Assembly (NCBI GenBank): GCA_016935885.1
Contig: JAFGQA010000181.1
Span: 1-47,029, forward strand
Reading direction: 5' to 3'
Origin: Phycisphaerae bacterium
GTDB taxonomy: Bacteria; Planctomycetota; Phycisphaerae; UBA1845; UTPLA1
Length of the DNA stretch: 47,029 bases
Both the position numbers and the translations under genes were made by a program. Below are positions 40,310 through 47,029 of the stretch, in pieces. Position 1 is the stretch's first letter, and each line of letters begins with the position of its first letter. The notes below the pieces were generated by a model. That model made no database searches. It was given only the letters and a program-made list of their open reading frames with translations, and was not told where the DNA came from.

Positions 40310-41299
40310 ATGAGAAGGGCGATCCGATTCGCGCTGGCCGCACTGCTCGTCCTTGTCGCCGCTTCCAGGGCCATCGGCGACGCCGTGCTGCTGAAGGACG
40401 GGACCCTTGTTAAGGGCACTATCGACTACCAAACGTCCAAGCGCGTCGTCCTGGCCATCACGTCGTACACCAAGGTCCCCATTCAGCGAAGCGACATCGC
40501 CCTGCTGGCCGTTTCGGAGGACGGGACCGCCTACTCGCGCTATGCCGACGGCTCGGAGATGGCCGACGAGGGACTGCAAATCGCCACCCTCCTCTTCGAA
40601 CACCCCCGCACACACAAGGTCGTTAGCCTGGTCGGGGCCATCCACGTGGGCGACGCCTCGTACTACCGCGAACTGCGGTTGATTCTCGATGCCCACGATC
40701 GCGTCCTGTACGAATTGGTCACCGGCTCGGAAGACGATGGCTTCTCCAAGGCGTACGACAAGCTCACCAGCACGATGCGGCGGTTGCTCCAGTTGGAAAG
40801 CCAGAAGGCGGTCGTCGACTACGAACACCCCCCGAAGAACTGGGTCCACGCCGACCTCTCCTGGTCCCAACTGAAGCGCACGCTTGGGGTCGATCGCCTC
40901 GAACTGATCCCGCCGGAAGTCCAGAAGGAACTGGTGAAGGTCATGGGTCTCGTCGAGAAGTACGTCAGGTTCGCGGAGGTGACCCACCTCGACAAGCTCA
41001 GCGCCACGATGCTCAAGCGGCTGCTCGGCAGGAAGATGGGCGACGAACTCGAAGCAACCTGGGAGCAGCTCGAGGGCAGGGAGTCCGCCAACCACCACCG
41101 CGGCACCATGGCCCGCCTGATGGACGCCCGCAACAAAAAGGCCATGCGAGTCCTCAAACGCGAGCTGCGTCGCAACAAGCATACGTCTTTTGCTGTTTTC
41201 TATGGCGCCGGTCACATGCCCTATTTCGAGATGCGGCTAAGAAGGATGGGATTCAGAAGGCTCGGCGTCGCCTGGGTGACGGCTTGGAAGGTTCCGTGA
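40310..41299 (+). CDS. TraB/GumN (TIKI-like) family protein, secreted
   Basis: 329 aa from ATG 40310, with a GAGGGGG stretch about 12 bp upstream. Residues 1-22 are a signal peptide. Two family motifs are visible: VVSLVGAIHVGDASYYREL near residue 100, with the GxxH motif, and FAVFYGAGHMPYFEMRLRR near the C-terminus with the second GxxH. In TIKI proteases these histidines bind metal. The signal peptide and the short strand-rich segment LLKDGTLVKGTIDYQTSKRV put the domain outside the cytoplasm. A peptidase role is inferred from the family. Monocistronic. Confidence 0.78.
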   Translation: MRRAIRFALAALLVLVAASRAIGDAVLLKDGTLVKGTIDYQTSKRVVLAITSYTKVPIQRSDIALLAVSEDGTAYSRYADGSEMADEGLQIATLLFEHPRTHKVVSLVGAIHVGDASYYRELRLILDAHDRVLYELVTGSEDDGFSKAYDKLTSTMRRLLQLESQKAVVDYEHPPKNWVHADLSWSQLKRTLGVDRLELIPPEVQKELVKVMGLVEKYVRFAEVTHLDKLSATMLKRLLGRKMGDELEATWEQLEGRESANHHRGTMARLMDARNKKAMRVLKRELRRNKHTSFAVFYGAGHMPYFEMRLRRMGFRRLGVAWVTAWKVP

Positions 41300-41308
41300 T
41301 TACGCCAG

Positions 41309-41495
41309 ACCGCCCGACGCGGCTTGCCGGGTGGCGGATTGCCCGAGTCCATACGGCTTGGCTTGCCGATTGGCGGATCACACGGGATCGCTCGCCCTAG
41401 GGCAGTTCACGCTTGCCTGTGACTGTGGCACGGGCGCCAAAGCCCGTGAACCCACCGCCGAGACGGCGGTGCCACAGGTGCATCCAACCGTGAAC
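41309..41495. repeat. Mixed repeat cluster (families B and C-like)
   Basis: The left part contains GGCTTGCCG and GGCGGATC blocks that, inverted, resemble family C. The right part has CACGGGC/GCCCGTG with loop GCCAAA (41429-41448), then CACCGCCG/CGGCGGTG with loop AGA (41453-41471) and GTGCATCCAACCGTGAACTG, which recurs at 4308-4324. It fills the 200-bp gap between convergent TraB-family and SsnA-like genes. Confidence 0.6.
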
Positions 41496-41499
41496 TGCT

Positions 41500-42831
41500 C
41501 TAAAAACGCCGCCACATCGCCGCCGCCAACTCGCGAGACCTCGCTACGACCTCCCGCTCATCGACACCGAGCATGGACCCGTTCTCCATTCGCAGCCTGC
41601 CGTCCACGATCGCCGTCTTGACCATCGCCGTCGGCAGACCGAAGACCAGGTGGCCCGGGAAGTTACCCTCCGTCAGCGGCGTGGGTGGGTCGTAGTCCAT
41701 CACGATGACGTCTGCCAGATGGCCGGGCGCAAGGACACCGACAGGATGTCGGAAGTACCTCGACGCGATCTTCGCATTGTTCTCGACAAGCATCCGCACG
41801 GCCTCGACGAAGGCGACGCGCGAGTCGCCCGTGACGTGCTTGTGAATCAGGTTGGCGGCCCGCAACTCGTCCAACATGTTGGCCGTCATGCCGTCCGAGC
41901 CCAGGCCGACGAGCACGCCGTGCGACATCATCTTGAGCACGTTCGCCGCGCCGACCGCGTTGTTCATGTTGGACTGCGGGTTGTGCACGACGTTGGTCCG
42001 CGTGTCGCGCAGCAGGGCGACCTCGCCATCGTCCAGGTGGATGCAGTGGACGCAGATGGTCTTCTCGCCCAGGATGCCGGCGTCGGCGAGCCGGTTGACC
42101 ACGCGCTTGCCGTACTTGGCGAGCGAATCCTCGGGGTCGAAGCGCGATTCGGACGTATGGATGTGAAAGCCGGTGTCCAGGCCCTTGGACGCCTCCACCG
42201 CTCGATCCAGCGTCTCGGCGCCGATCGTCATCGAGGCGTGCAGCCCGAACAGCGCCGACACCATCGGATCGCCCTTCTCGCGGCAAGCCTCGATGAAGGA
42301 GGTGTTTTCCTCGACTCCCTGTTGCGCAATATCTGCCCCGTCGCGGTCGGACAACTCGTAGCACAGACAGCTCCGCACGCCCACCTGTCCCGCCGCACCG
42401 GCGATCGTATCGAGGCTGCCCCGCACCGCCGAATGCGACGCATGATGATCGATGATTGTCGTCGTCCCCGCCCGCAGGCACCGGCACAGCGCTACCAGGG
42501 CGCTGTACCGCACGTCCTCCAGCGTCAGCGCCTTGTCCAGCCGCCACCACAGCCGCTCGAGGATCTCGACGAAGTTCGACGGCGGTTCGTCCTTGATCGC
42601 GATTCCGCAGGCGAACGTACTGTACAGGTGCATGTGCGCGTTGATGAAACCGGGCATGATCACGCCGCCGCCGGCGTCGATCGTCTTCGCCCCACTCGCG
42701 GCAACCTCGCCTCGCGGGCCTACCCGCTCGATCAGGTTCCCTTGGATCAGCACGGCGCCGTCTGGAATCACGCGCAACGGCTGCCCGAGCGTGATCACGG
42801 TCCCGTTGGCGACAACAAGCTTTCTGCTCAT
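41500..42831 (-). CDS. SsnA-like amidohydrolase
   Basis: 443 aa from ATG 42831 (MSRKLVVANGTVITLG). Amidohydrolase metal site: MPGFINAHMHLYSTFA (HxH), HIHTSESRF, VHCIHLDD and GLGSDG. Details match SsnA more than other branches: LWWRLDKALTLEDV, TTTIIDHHASHSAVRGSLDT, VVHNPQSNMNNAVG, PPTPLTEGNFPGHLVFG and the C-terminal LAAAMWRRF. SsnA occurs with selenium-dependent molybdenum hydroxylases and purine breakdown in other bacteria; no such genes are here. Expected reaction: hydrolytic deamination or ring opening of a heterocycle. It begins 14 bp after the zinc-ribbon membrane protein gene and is probably co-transcribed. The codon context upstream of 42831 is not protein-like. Confidence 0.85.
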   Translation of the reverse strand: MSRKLVVANGTVITLGQPLRVIPDGAVLIQGNLIERVGPRGEVAASGAKTIDAGGGVIMPGFINAHMHLYSTFACGIAIKDEPPSNFVEILERLWWRLDKALTLEDVRYSALVALCRCLRAGTTTIIDHHASHSAVRGSLDTIAGAAGQVGVRSCLCYELSDRDGADIAQQGVEENTSFIEACREKGDPMVSALFGLHASMTIGAETLDRAVEASKGLDTGFHIHTSESRFDPEDSLAKYGKRVVNRLADAGILGEKTICVHCIHLDDGEVALLRDTRTNVVHNPQSNMNNAVGAANVLKMMSHGVLVGLGSDGMTANMLDELRAANLIHKHVTGDSRVAFVEAVRMLVENNAKIASRYFRHPVGVLAPGHLADVIVMDYDPPTPLTEGNFPGHLVFGLPTAMVKTAIVDGRLRMENGSMLGVDEREVVARSRELAAAMWRRF

Positions 42832-42845
42832 GGCTCCCCGATCCA

Positions 42846-43748
42846 TTATGCTGTTGGCACCCCTGTCTCTCCAACTACGGTGGCCCGACCTTCTGCCGGC
42901 GCCAGCACGTCGGCTGATACGCCGAGTTCCTGCAAGCTGAAAGGCCTCCCACACTCCGGACAGCGCCTTCGATTCAGACCAATCAGGCAATAGCCGCACC
43001 GTAGGCAATACGGCTCACCCGTCGGTCCCTCATGCAGGCAACAGGTGGCCAGTTGCCAGACCGTTGTCTGTAATGACTGGCATGAGATTGTGCAGGCTTC
43101 CCCGATCGTACACACCAGCAACGTTACGATGGCGCCATAGGCCAGGTAAAGCCCGTAGGCCGCATATTCGTGAAGCAGAAACTGGGAGCCGTATCCCAAG
43201 TCCCAAAGGCACGCCACAAGAGCATAACACAAGTGGGCCGGCTGTACACGCCACCTTGCGCAGGAAGCGTACGCGACCGCAACTGCGGGAAAGATCACAC
43301 AAGTCAACAGTCCATTGGGCCATGTCGCTGATATCAGTGGGTCGTAAGAGTCAAATGGCGCGCCGCCAATCGCGAGTAGAACAACGCCGGTCGCGGTCAG
43401 CAGCAGCAAGGCATACATACCCGATGCACAGACTCGGTGCGCACCGGAATACCCTGATAAGCGCAGGAAGGCCAACAGGGACGCAATGAGTCCGAGCGAA
43501 TAGGGGGCACCATGAAGCAAGAACTTGGACAACCACGTAGCCCAGTCGACTGTGAATACGGCACCTTGCTCGCCGATCCGCCAATCCTGCTGCACTACTT
43601 CGTAGAGATGTGCACTAGGGCGCCTACACGTCAGAACCGGAAGAAAGAAGCACGCTGTCAGCACAAGGCCTGCCAATACGGTCAATCGTTGCCAATGCCT
43701 GGCGCGTGCGAATCTGTGTCGAGGAAGAACTGCGGCATTTGAAACCAT
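42846..43748 (-). CDS. Multi-pass membrane protein with C-terminal zinc ribbon
   Basis: 300 aa from ATG 43748 (MVSNAAVLPRHRFARARHWQ). About seven hydrophobic helices (LTVLAGLVLTACFFLPVL, LGLIASLLAFLRLSGY, YALLLLTATGVVLLAIGG and others). A C-terminal zinc ribbon YCLRCGYCLIGLNRRRCPEC follows the membrane part; the CxxCGYxLxGL...CPECG form is frequent in planctomycete membrane proteins. Topology would place the ribbon in the cytoplasm. Function unknown. Leads the SsnA-like gene by 14 bp. Confidence 0.7.
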   Translation of the reverse strand: MVSNAAVLPRHRFARARHWQRLTVLAGLVLTACFFLPVLTCRRPSAHLYEVVQQDWRIGEQGAVFTVDWATWLSKFLLHGAPYSLGLIASLLAFLRLSGYSGAHRVCASGMYALLLLTATGVVLLAIGGAPFDSYDPLISATWPNGLLTCVIFPAVAVAYASCARWRVQPAHLCYALVACLWDLGYGSQFLLHEYAAYGLYLAYGAIVTLLVCTIGEACTISCQSLQTTVWQLATCCLHEGPTGEPYCLRCGYCLIGLNRRRCPECGRPFSLQELGVSADVLAPAEGRATVVGETGVPTA

Positions 43749-44166
43749 CAGACTAATCTCATTGTGAAGTCTAGTGTGCTCCGCTGTTCTCGCTACCGAT
43801 GTGTCTTTGGCATTCCGGGGTCGTCCTCGTTGGCTGGCAGCCCGTGGCAAGACTGTGGCACCCAGTGGTCTGAGACGACGGGAACTCAACTCTTTCCGCC
43901 CTTGCTCAGTCGGCCGATGAGTTCGTGCGATGGACGACCACGTGGACGACATCATCATGCTACCGCTGTTAGTCTCCCGATCAACGAACTTCCGATACGC
44001 CCGCCCCACGGGGGACGCCCCCAAGCACGTCCAAACCGCACCGTAGGGCTGGCGCGGAGCCCGCAGATTGCAGCCGTGGCGTAGTCGGCATCAGGGGGTA
44101 TACTCTCCGCGGACACTTTCGGCAACCCCGGGTACTTCGCCCAGAGGCCGGGCGGGGGGGTTCGTC
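43749..44166. other. Gap with partial family A repeat and promoter-like box
   Basis: 418 bp between divergent genes. It holds GGCAGCCCGTGGCAAGACTG, then TGGCACCC, at 43836-43866, the left end of family A without the rest. TATACT at 44099-44104 with GTGGCG at 17-bp spacing is a weak promoter candidate for the phosphorylase fragment. No gene is seen. Confidence 0.45.
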
Positions 44167-44955
44167 ATGGAGCCCCAACCGAAGGTCGCCTACTTCTCAA
44201 TGGAGATCGGTCTCGACCCCGCGATACCTACTTACAGAGGAGACCTGGGAATGCTAGCCGGCGACTCGTTGCGCGCTGCGGCGGATCTCAGGCTGCCCAT
44301 GATTGCCGTGACCCTGGTTCACCGACGTGGGTATTTTTACCAGCGCCTCGACGCCGAGGGCGTCCAGACCGAGGAGCCCGTGGACTGGGCGCTCGACGAC
44401 TACTTGAAGCCGCTTGAGCCGAGAGCGACCGTAACGCTCGAAGGTCGCCCCGTGCAGATTGCTGCTTGGCAGTTCGACATCGTGGGCGCGGCGGGCTTCA
44501 CCGTCCCCGTGGTCCTGCTCGACACGGACCTGCCTGAGAATGCCGAAGGTGATCGGGCGATCACGCACTACCGGTACGGTGGCGACGCACGCTACAGATT
44601 GCTCCAGGAGGTGGTGCTGGGAGTGGGGGGACTACGCATGCTGCGGTCCTTGGGCCTGAACGACTTCCATCGCTACCACATGAACGAGGGACATGCGGCC
44701 CTCTCGGTGCTCGAATTGCTCAAAGAGGAGACCGGTGCACGGCGGGCTGCCGCAGCGGATCAGTCCGTTGTCGACGCGGTGCGCCGAACGTGCGTCTTCA
44801 CCACGCACACGCCGGTCGAGGCCGGGCACGATAAGTTTCCGATGGATCCTGTCCAAAGCATCCTCAAATTCGGGCTCGTGCAGACGCTCGCGTCTGCCAA
44901 AGGTCAAAACGCGCTTTGTTGCGACGGATTGTTGAACATGACCTTCTTGGGTTGG
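44167..44955 (+). pseudogene. Truncated alpha-glucan phosphorylase (GlgP family), N-terminal part
   Basis: From ATG 44167 about 263 codons follow the short-form alpha-glucan phosphorylase: KVAYFSMEIGLDPAIPTYRG, GMLAGDSLRAAADLRLPMIA, RRGYFYQRLDAEGVQTEEPV, HYRYGGDARYRLLQEVVLGV, FHRYHMNEGHAAL, TCVFTTHTPVEAGHDKFP and LLNMTF. Such enzymes release glucose-1-phosphate from glycogen using PLP. The frame then passes directly into transposase sequence, so the C-terminal half with the PLP Lys is missing and the gene cannot be functional. The usual YSGGLG loop reads YRGDLG, perhaps drift after inactivation. Confidence 0.85.
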
Positions 44956-45961
44956 GACGGTGAGCGGATCAGGCGTCCGGGCGACGGACGAAAACAGATC
45001 GAACAGTCGCATCCGGAAATACTCGACGATCTCAAGAAGCTTGTCGAAGACGAGACGGCCGGTGATCCATCTTCCGCGGACCGCTGGGTAAACCGATCGA
45101 GCCGCAAACTGGCCGCGGCGATGAAGAAGCTCGGCCACAATATCTCACATGTGTCGGTGATTCGGCTGTTAAAAAACTGGATTGAGTCTGAAAGCAAATC
45201 GCAAACGTTTCACGGGTCCGCCCCATCCTGATCGTGACCTACAGTTCCGCTATATTCAAAGCCAAAAGGGGCGATTCCTCCGCTGCGGCCTACCCGTGAT
45301 CAGCGTGGACGCGAGAAACAAGGAGCTTATTGGCGATTTCAAGAACGCGGGCCGGATCTGGACTAAAGAGCCGATCAAAGTGAATGCACACGATTTTCCG
45401 CAAGATGCCTTGTGCAAGGCGGCTCCCTATGGAGTGTACGATGTAGGCCGCAATCACGGATTCATCCATGTCGGCATATCGTCCGACACGCCACGGTTTG
45501 CCGTCGATTCCATCAGACAGTGGTGGCTTGCTCACGGAAGGAAACATTACCGCGATGGCCACGAACTGCTGGTCCTGGCCGACGCCGGTGGCAGCAATGG
45601 CTATCGTCCCCGGCATTTCAAGAAGATGCTCCAAGAGACGATCGCAGACGCTTTTGACCTGAAGGGCACGGTGTGCCGTTTTCCGAGCGGCGCCTCCAAG
45701 TGGAATCCGATCGAGCATCGGCTTTTCGGCCCGATGAGTTGCCACTGGTCAGGTATTCTCTTGCGTAGCCTGAAGTTGTTGTTGCGGCTTGTCCGCACAA
45801 CCGTCACGCAAGGAGGCTTGAGGGTATGCGCTCGCTTGACTGACACGACCTACCGAACGGGTATCCGCGTGACCGACGCCGAGACGAGAATGCTCAACCT
45901 GCAAAAACACACGGTGTGCCCACAATGGAATTACACGATAGCCCCGCGCCAACACGCATGA
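44956..45961 (+). pseudogene. Broken ISAzo13-family transposase (5' truncated, frameshifted)
   Basis: The phosphorylase frame continues as ERIRRPGDGRKQIEQSHPEI, then DETAGDPSSADRWVNRSSRK and LGHNISHVSVIRLLK, which is the middle of an ISAzo13 transposase; about 90 N-terminal residues are missing. At the A6 run (45171-45176) the frame must change by +1: the second frame carries SLKANRKRFTGPPHPDRDLQ, LPVISVDARNKELIGDFKNA, PYGVYDVGRNHGFIHVGIS, LLVLADAGGSNGYRPRHF, GASKWNPIEHRLFGPM and WNYTI near the end at 45961. The DDE catalytic acids are in VISVDARNK, LADAGGSNG and NPIEHRLF. No 5' end of the element remains; the right inverted repeat was not identified. Confidence 0.85.
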
Positions 45962-46242
45962 AAGGTTATTCACTTACAGGCCCCAACTGGTGCAATGAAG
46001 GTCACAATAAATTTCACATGCCTCCAGCACAGTCCTGCTATCGAGGCGTCGGGCTGAATTCAGGCTACCAATGCTGCTACGATTCAGATGGTTGTCTTAT
46101 TACGAGTGGGAGTGGCGCCGGCAGTTTTGACATATACGCACCGGCGGGGGGAGAAGAATCAGATGGGTGGTGTAACTGGAGTGTTCCAAACACTTTCATG
46201 CACATTGTGGTGGACGTATCGCTCGTGCCCCTCCTCCCATAG
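45958..46242 (+). CDS. Small Cys-rich hypothetical protein with QCCYD motif
   Basis: 94 aa from ATG 45958, overlapping the transposase stop as ATGA. It contains GPNWCNEGHNKFHMPPAQSC, YQCCYDSDGCLITSGSGAGS and DIYAPAGG. The QCCYD...LITSGxGAG arrangement resembles the cysteine core of AMOP-type extracellular domains. No signal peptide, so it is probably the C-terminal piece of a larger secreted protein cut off by insertion of the ISAzo13 element, rather than a complete gene. Seven Cys in 94 residues. Confidence 0.45.
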   Translation: MKGYSLTGPNWCNEGHNKFHMPPAQSCYRGVGLNSGYQCCYDSDGCLITSGSGAGSFDIYAPAGGEESDGWCNWSVPNTFMHIVVDVSLVPLLP

Positions 46243-46339
46243 TTTCCGTTTTAATGACTAGCGACCATCAACATGATTCCGCACGAAAGTGCGTTCTCTA
46301 AATCGCGTTGCTGCGGCTTAATCTGACTAGGAAAGGAAT

Positions 46340-46813
46340 GTGCGTATAGCTATGAGGAAGGCCCGAAAGGTCGTAGCTGACACAGAAGGAACCATCTCCA
46401 TAAATGTCTTCTGCTGCAACTGCAACTACAACTTGCGAGGCCTCCTGTTAAATGGTAAGTGCCCGGAGTGCGGTGTCGACATCGAGTGCTCACTGAAAGG
46501 CGCGCACAAACGATGGCGTGCGACACTGGGTTTTGTTCTCGCCCTGGCAGGGGTCGGGATGGCGATATGCCCCTTTGTCTTGCTGCGTCCTCCCCGAGAT
46601 GATCTATTCGAATTCGGTGGTCCACTTCTGGCACTTGCAACGGAATTGGTGGCATTGCCTCTTACCATAGTTGCAAGGAGGTATGAAGAGGACGCCACTT
46701 TGCTGGAGCGTCTGCTCACACGTATTGCGCTGTGTATCTCCGTGTTGATGGTGGGGCTGCTTGGAGCAGTGAATCTTGCCGTCTGGGCTTTCTTCCTTGG
46801 GCTTCGGGGGTAA
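46340..46813 (+). CDS. Small zinc-ribbon membrane protein
   Basis: 157 aa from GTG 46340, with AAAGGA just upstream; an in-frame ATG at 46352 is the alternative start. An N-terminal zinc ribbon VFCCNCNYNLRGLLLNGKCP and ECGVDIEC is followed by three hydrophobic helices (LGFVLALAGVGMAICPFVLL, PLLALATELVALPLTIVA, IALCISVLMVGLLGAVNLAV). This is the same CxxCxYxLxGL...CPECG ribbon as at 42846, here before the membrane part instead of after. Function unknown. Confidence 0.65.
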   Translation: MRIAMRKARKVVADTEGTISINVFCCNCNYNLRGLLLNGKCPECGVDIECSLKGAHKRWRATLGFVLALAGVGMAICPFVLLRPPRDDLFEFGGPLLALATELVALPLTIVARRYEEDATLLERLLTRIALCISVLMVGLLGAVNLAVWAFFLGLRG

Positions 46814-47029
46814 GCTGCCGAGTTGTGTCGGTCGGGTCCGCAGACCCGCGGTTCGGTCTCGGCGGCAGCGGCTGCCGCACTGAGTTTGCTGCAATTGGGC
46901 CGGTCGGATGGTCAATATGGCCTTGGCCTTAGTACTACAGTTGCCCGGATTATTCATACTTCCTGAGTCGAGCCACGCGGGGCGGTCCTCCGGAGGGTAG
47001 TGGCCCATTGCTGTTGGCCGAGCGCACAA
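46814..47029. other. Window end, no gene recognised
   Basis: 216 bp after the last gene. Frames run off the window edge on both strands without a recognisable protein. GGTCCGCAGACCCGCGG forms a small hairpin near 46838-46854. Confidence 0.35.

Noticed and set aside
41650..42993. Long frames opposite and out of phase with the SsnA-like gene
   Set aside because: The minus-strand frame has the full amidohydrolase metal site; the others are His/Arg/Asp-rich shadows.
45171..45177. A-AAA-AAC heptamer as a programmed -1 frameshift site in the transposase
   Set aside because: The heptamer is in the correct phase for -1 slippage, but the downstream transposase frame is +1; a -1 shift reaches TGA within three codons.

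Overview
The window looks like GC-rich chromosome from a member of the Planctomycetota. This is inferred from gene content, not from a marker gene. The clues are an ISAzo13-type transposase (the group whose DDE domain is known as the Rhodopirellula transposase domain), a dockerin-like C-terminal remnant, two membrane proteins with a CxxCxYxLxGL...CPEC zinc ribbon, an RND permease with a periplasmic helical insertion, an unusual kinase-like protein with helical repeats, and scattered solitary metabolic genes such as trpC. There is one tRNA gene (tRNA-Ser, UGA anticodon, no encoded CCA), and no rRNA, CRISPR array or complete prophage.

Layout. 1-6.5 kb: an M48 membrane protease facing a secreted Spy/LTXXQ-like protein, an RluA-like protein, then a minus-strand FAH hydrolase - sirtuin - small protein cluster. 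6.5-11.2 kb: a minus-strand adaptor-RND efflux pair. 11.6-15.8 kb: a membrane-anchored pseudokinase with helical repeats and a SAM O-methyltransferase. 16.3-19.7 kb: tRNA-Ser, a BtrH/C39-like lipoprotein and a TrkH-like potassium transporter. 20-21.3 kb: a lysine-ketoglutarate reductase-type enzyme. 21.8-26.8 kb: a TetR - adaptor - RND operon. 27-30 kb: an acyltransferase-like protein, two very small proteins (52 and 39 aa) and a lipoprotein hydrolase. 30.4-36.3 kb: a Tag-type glycosylase, a small unknown protein, a nitrilase-family hydrolase, and a three-gene minus-strand operon (sugar-kinase-like, radical SAM, aldo-keto reductase). 36.4-43.7 kb: an Rrf2 regulator, DUF456 protein, thioredoxin, trpC, CPBP protease, TraB-family protein, SsnA-like amidohydrolase and a zinc-ribbon membrane protein. 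44.1-46.8 kb: a truncated glycogen phosphorylase fused to a broken ISAzo13 transposase, then two small unknown genes.

The most distinctive feature is a set of interspersed hairpin repeats filling most gaps. Family A is about 105 bp with terminal inverted repeats (three full and two partial copies). Family B carries CACNGGC...GCCNGTG hairpins whose variable position covaries. Families C and D are shorter. They cluster at the 3' ends of genes, and at three loci they supply stop codons or C-terminal residues. Other leads are the pseudokinase, an RND permease lacking both TM4 aspartates, and a shared palindrome (ATGAA-N6-TTCAT) upstream of the tetR operon and of a 39-aa peptide with a perfect Shine-Dalgarno sequence.

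All calls come from reading the sequence; no database search was run. Family names are from recognised motifs.
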